NCBI GenBank assembly: GCA_902803585.1
Contig: CADCQO010000164.1
Coordinates: 1 to 17,911, forward strand
DNA length: 17,911 nt
Origin: an uncultured Ruminococcus sp.
GTDB lineage: Bacteria; Bacillota; Clostridia; Oscillospirales; Acutalibacteraceae
Direction: 5' to 3'
Shown here: one piece after another, positions 6,452 to 13,234 of the stretch
Layout of the letters: every line of letters begins with the position of its first letter
Position numbering within the stretch: the stretch's first letter is position 1
Notes under the pieces: model-generated
Databases searched by the model: none
What the model was told of the DNA's origin: nothing
What the model saw: the letters and a program-made list of their open reading frames with translations, nothing else
Made by a program: the position numbers and the translations under genes

Positions 6452-9400
6452 ATGAACAATCCTGAAACTACCGAAAACAAGGAAATGATTGTAAGAGCCG
6501 AAGATACCCATCATGATATTGGTATTGTGGGTCTTTGGTTCGGATTGAATTACGGTTCGATCCTCACCTATTACGCCCTTTATGATGTTGTCAGAAGCAT
6601 GGGATATAGTGCTTTGATGGTTAATAAACCAGAGGTATTGTGGAGACCAAAGTATGCCGAAAAGAATACAGTTGCCAACCGCTTTATTTATAAGTACTGT
6701 GAAAATAATGTAACTCAATGCTATCACAGCTCAATGGATTATAAAGTGCTGAACAAAAGCTGCGATACATTTATTGTCGGTTCTGATGTCGTGTGGCACT
6801 ATCAGATCTGCGGACGTGAGGCGGGGCAGTTTTTCTTCCTGGACTTCGTCAACGATGACAAAAAGAAAATTGCTATGGCAAGTTCCTTTGGTTCTGGTTA
6901 TGAAGGTCCGGAAGAAGACAGAATGTGGTCGGAACATTTCATGCAAAAATTCGACTATATCGGTGTGCGTGAGGATGAGGCTGTCGCTATCTGCCGTGAT
7001 ATCTTCCATTGTGACGCTGATAAGATCATGGATCCTGTATTTCTTTGCAAAAGACAGGTTTATCATGATCTGGCGGCTAATTCTTCTGTACAGGAAGATA
7101 AAAAGTATATCTGCAGCTACTATCTTGGCCCTGGTGAGACCAAGGCGCAGCTGTTTCTGAAAATTGCTGAAATTCTTGGCTACGAATATCGCTGTCTGCC
7201 AAATCCCAATAATCCTGAAAACTTCACCAAAAAAACAGGTCTGCCCGCTATTCAAAATCCCAGTGTAGAGGACTGGCTGAAATATTTCCAGAATACAGAA
7301 TGTTATGTTGGTGACTCTTTTCATGGTCTGTGTTTCTCTATTATCTTCGGCCGTCCGTTTGTTTGTATCGTTAATCAGGGACAAAGCCTTGCACGTTTCC
7401 GTACACTGCTTTCTACTATCGGACTGGAAAACAGAATGATCAATATTGATCAGGAAGATATTTCTCCCGAAGTAATCGAAAAGCGTATCCGTGATATTCT
7501 GGCGCAGAAAATCGACTATGAAAAAGTATGGGCTATCATCGACGAAAAGGCTAAAGAATCCTATGACTGGCTGAAAAATGCTATTTCTTCCGAAAAAAAA
7601 GTGCCTTCTGACAAGACAGAAACAAAGTCCGTCCGGAACAAAAAGATGGAAGGACTGGATCCTGATACTGTTGCGGGTGTACCTGAAGCTGTTTGTACGG
7701 GCTGTTCCGCTTGTATGAATGTCTGCCCTGTCGACGCTATTACCATGCAGCCGAACCGTGACGGGTTCATTATGCCGCAGGTTGATGCAGATAAATGTAT
7801 ACACTGTAAAAAGTGTGTCAATACCTGTCCTGCTGTCTGCACCACCATGAACAATGCTCTTCAGCCGGAAATCTATGCCGCTATAGCACAGAATGAAATC
7901 CGGTTACAGAGTTCTTCCGGCGGAATGTTTACAGTACTTGCAGAAAAAATTCTCGAATTGGGCGGTTATGTATGCGGTGCAGCTTTTGACGGTGAAAATA
8001 TGCAGGTTGTGCATCGTATCGTAAACAATACAGATGATCTGGCTGCACTGCGCAAAGCAAAGTATGCCCAGAGCAATATCAACCTGCTGTATCGTGATGT
8101 CAAAAAACTGCTGGAAGAGGATAAAATTGTTCTCTTTACCGGTACGCCATGTCAGGTGGCAGGTCTGAAGGCTTTCCTGCATAAAAGCTATGAAAATCTG
8201 TATGTCGTGGATATTCTGTGTCATGGTGTTCCTTCACAGAAATTACTGAAAGACTATATCAGCGAAATTGCTGCTTCTCCGGCTGTCTGCAAGGAAAACA
8301 GTGAACCTCCTAAGCCTACTAACATTATTTTCCGTGATAAAGAACGTCACGGCTGGCGCAGCAGTACCTTTATCCGTATTGAGTTTGATAATGGTGCTGT
8401 CTATGAAAGCAGTCTTAAAGAGAATGATCCCTTTGAAAAAGCATTCCATAATAAAATTGCGCTGCGTTTGTCCTGTTCTGATTGTTTGTTCTGTGCTTTC
8501 CCCCGTCAGGGCGATCTTTCCATTGGCGACTTCTGGGGCATTCAGGAGTTGGAACCGGGCATGACAGACAAACTCGGCACTTCTATGGTGTTTATCAATA
8601 ATTCGCAGGGACGCCAGCTCTTTGATTCCATTAAGCACCGTCTTTCCAAACGCAAAACGGTAAAAATCTCTGCAAAAGATATCAAGAAAAACCGTGTGCG
8701 TGCACTTTATCCCGCTGGTGCCGGCCGTGACAGATTTATGCAGCTGCATCAGAACCACACGCTTGCGGAAAGTGTCAGCATGGTTGATAAAAAGCATTAC
8801 GATGTGGGTCTGTGTGTCAATTACTATGCAATCAATTTCGGGGGTGCGCTGACTCATTATGCCCTTTATCATGTACTGGAAGATATGGGCTACTCTACTC
8901 TCATGATCGAACGTCCCAAAACCGCTAAAAATATTGAACGTGTAAAGGAATTCTATCCCAAAATCCATATTGCTCCCCTCTACCCTGATTATGCAATGGC
9001 ACCATCTTATCGTGACCGTGATGAAATGAGAAATGTTCTGAACGATAGGTGCGATATGTTCATGGTTGGTTCGGATAAGCTGTTCAACTTCAATCTGTAT
9101 ACGGCTCTGGACAAGTATACTTCTCTTGACTGGGTAAGCGACACAAAGAAGAAAATCGCTTATTCTGCTTCCTTCGGCCGTACACTGGGCAATCCGAAAA
9201 TTCACAGTGAACTGGCGTTCTATTTACAGCGCTTTGACCATTTTTCCTGCCGTGAGGACAGCGGGGTGAAAACAGCACAGGAAGTTTATGGACTTTCAAA
9301 ACCTGAATGGGTACTGGATCCGGTATTCCTTTGTGATCCCAAACATTATCAGGTACTGATTGACCGTTGTACCCGTCAGACACCTGAAAAGTATGTCAGC

Positions 9401-10423
9401 TCGTATATTCTTGATCCCACAGAAGAAAAAGCGGCTGTTCTGCGCCATTTCAAAGAGCAGGTCGGCGGTGACTGCGAAGTATTCTCTGAGTATGTCCGTC
9501 CGGATTCTTACGTTGCAGTGCTGGGCGATCTTTATAAAGGGCCGCTCAAAACAGAGGAACGCCTGCAAAGTATTGCTGACTGCGATTTCTTTGTAACAGA
9601 TTCATTTCATGGTATGTGCTTTGCCATTCTGATGCGTAAACCTTTCGTTGCAATCGTTAACGAAAAGCGGGGAGCAGCCCGCTTCTACTCCATTGCCAAA
9701 ATGCTGCATCTGGAAGATCGTCTGCTGAATGACATCAGCGAACTGAATGATGAACGTTTTATGCAGCCGATTGATTATAATGCTGTATATAAGACACTGG
9801 CAAAGGAAAGAAAAAGATGCATGAAGTGGCTGAAAAATGCCCTCGCTGCACCAAAGATCGCTGCTATGACAGAATATGACCTTATGCGGAACCTGATTGC
9901 AGAACAGGAAAAGACGATCCGTAATCTGAAAGACCTGATTTTGAATATGACAGCAAACCTTTCTGACAATATTTCTGAGAAAACGGATATCATTGATTAT
10001 CTGGACACACTGAAAAACAATATGTCCGGCAATCTTATTATCATTGCTGTCAAGGATACCTCAGGACTGGCTTTGAACTCATTTATTTCTGCATCATTGC
10101 AGTCACTTGGTCTGCAGGTTAATCTGGAAGGTCAGCACGGTCATAGTTATATTGCTGCTATCAACGGCGGAAAAGTCATCTTTGAGCAGCTGGGAACAGA
10201 TGATGCACCGATTGTCTATAATGCAAAAGTGGGCAAACACACGGTTCATGCTGAAAGCCGTGTCTATCATAATGGCAATCTTGCCGTCATCAATATCAAT
10301 GGCAAGGACTACGCTGTCAACAACCGTGGTCTGAACATTGTAGTGTATAAAAAATCTACTGGCACAGCGGTAGACTCCGTATGTTTTGATACACACATTT
10401 CTGACTTTACCTGCAGCCGTTAA
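6452..10423 (+). CDS. Multidomain pyruvyl transferase / FrhB iron-sulfur flavoprotein / pyruvyl transferase / ILEI-like protein
   Basis: A 1323-residue soluble protein with no signal peptide; AAGGGAG precedes the ATG by 8 nt. Modules in order: (1) polysaccharide pyruvyl transferase fold, residues 21-377, with VGSDVVW (109-115) and GDSFHG (287-292). (2) Two ferredoxin motifs, C415/C418/C421/C425 and C449/C452/C455/C459. (3) FrhB-like N- and C-terminal domains, about 470-760, with QSSSGGMFT, FTGTPCQVAGLKAF, DILCHGVPS, and CSDCLFC (C675, C678, C681) leading into GDLSIGDFWG. (4) A second pyruvyl transferase domain, 784-1132, with VGSDKLF (872-878) and TDSFHG (1049-1054). (5) A coiled coil, about 1140-1192. 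(6) An ILEI/FAM3-like domain, 1193-1317. Pyruvyl transferases add ketal pyruvate from phosphoenolpyruvate to glycans. FrhB-type proteins are Fe-S flavoproteins often found in polysaccharide loci with unknown substrate. The reading frame is continuous, with no sign of frameshift. The overall reaction is unknown. Confidence 0.88.
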   Translation: MNNPETTENKEMIVRAEDTHHDIGIVGLWFGLNYGSILTYYALYDVVRSMGYSALMVNKPEVLWRPKYAEKNTVANRFIYKYCENNVTQCYHSSMDYKVLNKSCDTFIVGSDVVWHYQICGREAGQFFFLDFVNDDKKKIAMASSFGSGYEGPEEDRMWSEHFMQKFDYIGVREDEAVAICRDIFHCDADKIMDPVFLCKRQVYHDLAANSSVQEDKKYICSYYLGPGETKAQLFLKIAEILGYEYRCLPNPNNPENFTKKTGLPAIQNPSVEDWLKYFQNTECYVGDSFHGLCFSIIFGRPFVCIVNQGQSLARFRTLLSTIGLENRMINIDQEDISPEVIEKRIRDILAQKIDYEKVWAIIDEKAKESYDWLKNAISSEKKVPSDKTETKSVRNKKMEGLDPDTVAGVPEAVCTGCSACMNVCPVDAITMQPNRDGFIMPQVDADKCIHCKKCVNTCPAVCTTMNNALQPEIYAAIAQNEIRLQSSSGGMFTVLAEKILELGGYVCGAAFDGENMQVVHRIVNNTDDLAALRKAKYAQSNINLLYRDVKKLLEEDKIVLFTGTPCQVAGLKAFLHKSYENLYVVDILCHGVPSQKLLKDYISEIAASPAVCKENSEPPKPTNIIFRDKERHGWRSSTFIRIEFDNGAVYESSLKENDPFEKAFHNKIALRLSCSDCLFCAFPRQGDLSIGDFWGIQELEPGMTDKLGTSMVFINNSQGRQLFDSIKHRLSKRKTVKISAKDIKKNRVRALYPAGAGRDRFMQLHQNHTLAESVSMVDKKHYDVGLCVNYYAINFGGALTHYALYHVLEDMGYSTLMIERPKTAKNIERVKEFYPKIHIAPLYPDYAMAPSYRDRDEMRNVLNDRCDMFMVGSDKLFNFNLYTALDKYTSLDWVSDTKKKIAYSASFGRTLGNPKIHSELAFYLQRFDHFSCREDSGVKTAQEVYGLSKPEWVLDPVFLCDPKHYQVLIDRCTRQTPEKYVSSYILDPTEEKAAVLRHFKEQVGGDCEVFSEYVRPDSYVAVLGDLYKGPLKTEERLQSIADCDFFVTDSFHGMCFAILMRKPFVAIVNEKRGAARFYSIAKMLHLEDRLLNDISELNDERFMQPIDYNAVYKTLAKERKRCMKWLKNALAAPKIAAMTEYDLMRNLIAEQEKTIRNLKDLILNMTANLSDNISEKTDIIDYLDTLKNNMSGNLIIIAVKDTSGLALNSFISASLQSLGLQVNLEGQHGHSYIAAINGGKVIFEQLGTDDAPIVYNAKVGKHTVHAESRVYHNGNLAVININGKDYAVNNRGLNIVVYKKSTGTAVDSVCFDTHISDFTCSR

Positions 10424-10435
10424 ATACTGCCCCTG

Positions 10436-10473
10436 AGCTGCCGCAGACGTATTGTTTGCCGGCAGCTTTTTTT
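10436..10473 (+). terminator. Intrinsic terminator of the glycan operon
   Basis: AGCTGCCG (10436-10443) pairs with CGGCAGCT (10460-10467) around a 16-nt loop and runs into seven T residues. It lies 12 nt past the stop codon of the large gene. Confidence 0.88.
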
Positions 10474-10564
10474 CGTATATGTCAGGATATCACCGGAAAA
10501 TTTTTGATGCAGCTATTCTGTTTTCCTTCCAACGGCATTCCCCTGTTTCTCCTTTAACTGATAC

Positions 10565-10593
10565 TTGAAGTATGAACAAAGCCATGCTATAAT
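10565..10593 (+). promoter_or_regulatory. Sigma-A promoter of the acyltransferase gene
   Basis: TTGAAG (10565-10570), a 17-nt spacer, and TATAAT (10588-10593) with an upstream TGC (extended -10). It lies about 50 nt before the start codon and after the preceding terminator, so the gene is separately transcribed. Confidence 0.85.
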
Positions 10594-10644
10594 AAGAGAA
10601 ATTATTGTAAAAGAAAATTCTATTGGCTGACAGGAGGACATACA

Positions 10645-11685
10645 ATGAATGAATCAATAATGCGGGTTTTCCGAAACACTGTGCGTATCATCCAGCAACA
10701 TCTTCGTAATCGAAAAATTGTATTTTGGGGTGAAAACCCGAGCTTTGAACACTTTTTGCAGGAAGAGTACAATTTGTCGGTGGAATGCTATGTGACTGCT
10801 GTGCCTAAAAAAGCCCACAGCAAAAGAATATTGTTAGAGGATCTGGCAGAGAAAGCAGAACAATATTATATTATCGTAACAAAAGAACAGCCTTCACAAC
10901 ATATCAAAAAACAATTTAAGGGTATGAAATTTGCTGAATACAAGGATTATATATTTCTTCACAGAAAAAATACTATCATTCGCCCTTTTTCCCCTGATTA
11001 CAAAGACCCTTACGGTAACTTTGTCCATGCGGGAGGCTGCCGTGTTGTGCTAGGTAAATTGGTCACAGATTCCTATGTATATGTAGATGACGGCTTTAAA
11101 GGAGATATGCTGATCCGTTTGTTCGGCCGCGGCGGTGCCAGAGCAACAGTCGGACAGAATTGTAAATCCACCATCGGCGGCCGTATTTTTATCCATGACA
11201 ACGGCGTATTGTCTATCGGTAACGGTGTAAGCTTCGGAGATAATGTAAAAATTTCGATTTCGGAGTACAACAAAGTAACCATCGGAGATGATTGTATGTT
11301 CTCCTATAATATCCTGATGTTCAGCGGGGATGGTCACGCTATTTTTGATCTGGATACCGGCCGGCGTACCAATCTGTATCTGGACGATGACCCAAAAGGA
11401 ACTATCACGCTCGGTAAACATGTCTGGGTGGGTTCGGGAGCATGTATTCTGAACAGAGCTTCTATCGGCAATTCTTGTATTATCGGAGCAAATTCTACCT
11501 TCAAGGGTCAAATTCCTGATTATACTGTAGCTGCCGGCAATCCTGCAAAGATTGTAAAAAGTCACGTTACATGGAGCAGAAATCCCAATGCAACAGAAAT
11601 CAGTGAATGCTTCTCTACCTGGAACGGTGCAACTGAAAATATAGAGAAATTGGAAAGTGAATTGAACGATTCTTCTGAAGAGTAA
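10645..11685 (+). CDS. Left-handed beta-helix (hexapeptide repeat) acyltransferase with extra N-terminal domain
   Basis: A 346-residue cytosolic protein; AGGAGG lies 7 nt before the ATG. Residues about 1-115 form an alpha/beta segment with a nucleotide-binding-like strand (KIVFWGENPSFEHFLQ) and no recognised activity. It resembles the small Rossmann-type domains found in front of some sugar acyltransferases. Residues about 125-310 are imperfect hexapeptide repeats ([IV]-G-x-x-x-x), such as ATVGQNCKSTIGG, LSIGNGVSFGDNV, VTIGDDC, and ITLGKHVWVGSGA. They end in the AAGNPAKIV signature of maltose/galactoside O-acetyltransferases. H231 in GDGHAIFD is the expected catalytic His. The acidic tail is probably disordered. 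The family transfers acetyl or other acyl groups from acyl-CoA to sugars. Its position beside the glycan operon suggests it decorates the same polymer or its precursor, which is an inference. Confidence 0.85.
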   Translation: MNESIMRVFRNTVRIIQQHLRNRKIVFWGENPSFEHFLQEEYNLSVECYVTAVPKKAHSKRILLEDLAEKAEQYYIIVTKEQPSQHIKKQFKGMKFAEYKDYIFLHRKNTIIRPFSPDYKDPYGNFVHAGGCRVVLGKLVTDSYVYVDDGFKGDMLIRLFGRGGARATVGQNCKSTIGGRIFIHDNGVLSIGNGVSFGDNVKISISEYNKVTIGDDCMFSYNILMFSGDGHAIFDLDTGRRTNLYLDDDPKGTITLGKHVWVGSGACILNRASIGNSCIIGANSTFKGQIPDYTVAAGNPAKIVKSHVTWSRNPNATEISECFSTWNGATENIEKLESELNDSSEE

Positions 11686-11717
11686 AAAATAAGCATCAGA
11701 AATTTTACGTTTTTCTC

Positions 11718-11747
11718 TTGCCACTCTGCTATAAAATGTGCTATAAT
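11718..11747 (+). promoter_or_regulatory. Sigma-A promoter of pheST (with tandem -10 motif)
   Basis: TTGCCA (11718-11723), an 18-nt spacer, and TATAAT (11742-11747) preceded by TGC. A second TGC-TATAAA lies 12 nt upstream (11727-11735). The predicted start of transcription near 11754 makes a leader of about 410 nt. Confidence 0.8.
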
Positions 11748-11753
11748 AAGCGG

Positions 11754-11895
11754 CGTACGGCTGCATAAGATACAAAAAAGCACATTGAAATAGTATTAAA
11801 GATATGGTATAGCAGGTCTTGGACGCAATAATATGCAAGCCAAAAAACATCAGGTTTGCCTGAAATGGCAGGACAGACCTGAATAACAGAATACA
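11754..11895 (+). other. Extra structured leader segment upstream of the T-box
   Basis: This part of the predicted leader precedes Stem I of the T-box and belongs to no known element that I recognise. CAGGTCT (11813-11819) can pair with AGACCTG (11875-11881). The enclosed segment can form TGCC/GGCA (11857-11860 with 11867-11870) and a weak TTG/CAA stem. An alternative is CAGGT/ACCTG (11851-11855 with 11877-11881), so two mutually exclusive folds are possible. Confidence 0.35.
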
Positions 11896-12134
11896 TAAAC
11901 GCTGGGATAAAGAGAGTAACCAATGTTCTGTGTCTGCAGAGAATACCGCCAATGGCTGGAAGCGGTTGACAGGAATCTGGTGAAGTTCACTTTGGAGCGG
12001 TGCCGCTGAACAACAGTAAGCGGTGACGGGCAGTGCCGTTATACACTGATGAGTGTCTGTCGCAAGACAGAAATCAGGGTGGTACCACGGATAAATGTTC
12101 GTCCCTGCGTGTAAAAGCGCGGGGACGTTTTATT
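11896..12134 (+). promoter_or_regulatory. T-box leader, tRNA-Phe responsive, controlling pheST
   Basis: T-box riboswitches bind uncharged tRNA and switch a terminator to an antiterminator. Stem I runs from about 11898 to 12001, with CGCT/AGCG at its base and ACCGC/GCGGT (11945-11949 with 11962-11966) near its top. The specifier is TTC at 11986-11988 (Phe), followed by the usual A. Stem III is CTGTC-GCAA-GACAG (12057-12070). The T-box AGGGTGGTACCACGG is at 12076-12090. Its TGGT pairs with ACCA at the tRNA end, which fits the A discriminator base expected of tRNA-Phe. The downstream genes, pheS and pheT, agree with the specifier. Confidence 0.93.
12100..12134 (+). terminator. T-box-controlled terminator
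   Basis: CGTCCCTGCG (12100-12109) pairs with CGCGGGGACG (12118-12127), 10 bp with one G-T pair, followed by TTTTATTT. It competes with the antiterminator containing the T-box sequence. Confidence 0.92.
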
Positions 12135-12166
12135 TCATCAAAATCTATTTTAATCGGAGGTCAATT

Positions 12167-13219
12167 ATGGACGAACGAATTTTAAAGCTGAAAGCCGAAT
12201 TTGAAAGCAGGCTTTCTGAAACCACAGACCTGACCGGACTGGATTCCGTCAGGGTCAGCTATCTCGGTAAAAAGGGCAGCATTACCGCTTTATTGAAAGG
12301 TATGAAGGACCTGACAGCCGAAGAAAAAAAGGCTTTCGGCGCGGATGTCAACAAACTTAAGGAATTTGCAGCGGCAGAGATCGAAAAACGTACTGCGGAA
12401 CTGAAAAAGCAGCAGATTGAAATGGAAATTAAGTCAATGCCCGCTTTTGACATTTCGGTGCCTGCTGCCTGTGAGTGCGGTTCTTATCACCCCATTACAC
12501 TGGTTCAAAGACAGTGCGAAACTATTTTCAAATCTATGGGTTTTACAGTAGAGGACTATTCCGAAGTAGTAACGGATTATGAGTGCTTCGAGTCACTTAA
12601 TATTCCCAAACATCACCCCGCCAGAGATATGCAGGATACCTATTATCTTGAGAATGGTCAGCTTCTCAAATCACAGACCTCAGCGGCACAGAATGCGATT
12701 CTCCGCAAATATGGTCCGGCACTGATCGAAAACGGTACGCCTATCCGTGCTATTTTCCCCGGCCGCTGTTTCCGTAACGAAGCAACCGATGCGTGTCATG
12801 AAAATACCTTTTTCCAGATGGAAGGCATGATGGTAGACAAGGATATTTCTATCTCTAACCTGATTTACTTTATGAAAACCATGCTTTCTGAAGTTTTCCG
12901 CAAGGATATTAAGGTACGTTTGCGTCCGGGCTTCTTCCCCTTCGTAGAACCCGGCTTTGAACTGGACATCAGCTGTCTGATCTGCGGCGGTACTGGCTGT
13001 CCCTCCTGCAAGCACAGCGGCTGGCTGGAACTTTGCCCCTGTGGTATGATTCACCCCAATGTTCTGCGTGAGGGCGGTATTGACCCTGATCAATACACAG
13101 GATTTGCCTTTGGTCTGGGACTGACAAGACTGGCTATGATGAAATACGGCATCAAGGACATCAGAGATCTGAACAGCGGCAGTCTGAAAGCGCTGTCACA
13201 GTTTACCGATGATGAATAA
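12167..13219 (+). CDS. pheS: Phenylalanine-tRNA ligase alpha subunit
   Basis: This 350-residue catalytic subunit of the (alpha-beta)2 class II synthetase charges tRNA-Phe with Phe. The ATG at 12167 is preceded by CGGAGG. A longer frame from 12095 would begin inside the T-box terminator and is rejected. Residues 1-90 form the N-terminal coiled coil that binds tRNA. The catalytic core has GSYHPI (105-110), FESLNIPKHHPARDMQDTYY (141-160), motif 2-like PGRCFRNEATDACHENTFFQMEG, and PGFFPFVEPGFELD. Four cysteines (C270, C273, C278, C281) form a possible zinc site. Motif 3 is GFAFGLGLTRLAMMKYGI, where T320 replaces the Glu found in most bacterial PheS proteins. QTSAAQNA replaces the usual HTS-x-Q-x-R, and the end reads SGSLKALSQF. 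This looks like a coherent divergent lineage rather than damage. pheT follows after 15 nt. Confidence 0.96.
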   Translation: MDERILKLKAEFESRLSETTDLTGLDSVRVSYLGKKGSITALLKGMKDLTAEEKKAFGADVNKLKEFAAAEIEKRTAELKKQQIEMEIKSMPAFDISVPAACECGSYHPITLVQRQCETIFKSMGFTVEDYSEVVTDYECFESLNIPKHHPARDMQDTYYLENGQLLKSQTSAAQNAILRKYGPALIENGTPIRAIFPGRCFRNEATDACHENTFFQMEGMMVDKDISISNLIYFMKTMLSEVFRKDIKVRLRPGFFPFVEPGFELDISCLICGGTGCPSCKHSGWLELCPCGMIHPNVLREGGIDPDQYTGFAFGLGLTRLAMMKYGIKDIRDLNSGSLKALSQFTDDE

Positions 13220-13234
13220 GGGAGGATATGAACT

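Noticed and set aside
8243..9205. Long minus-strand open frame (320 codons) and a similar one at 6731-7804 (357 codons), opposite the large multidomain gene
   Set aside because: The opposite frame has clear domain motifs throughout; the antisense products show no recognisable motif and lack ribosome binding sites.
11833..11886. 17-codon frame in the pheST leader as a possible attenuator peptide
   Set aside because: It has no Phe codons, only a weak ribosome binding site, and a T-box already explains control by Phe.
11050..11952. Minus-strand frame of 300 codons opposite the acyltransferase and the pheST leader
   Set aside because: It crosses a promoter and part of the T-box leader and is antisense to a well-supported hexapeptide acyltransferase.
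12095..12166. Extended N-terminus of pheS starting inside the T-box region
   Set aside because: The codons fall in the terminator hairpin; a proper ribosome binding site precedes the ATG at 12167, where family similarity begins.
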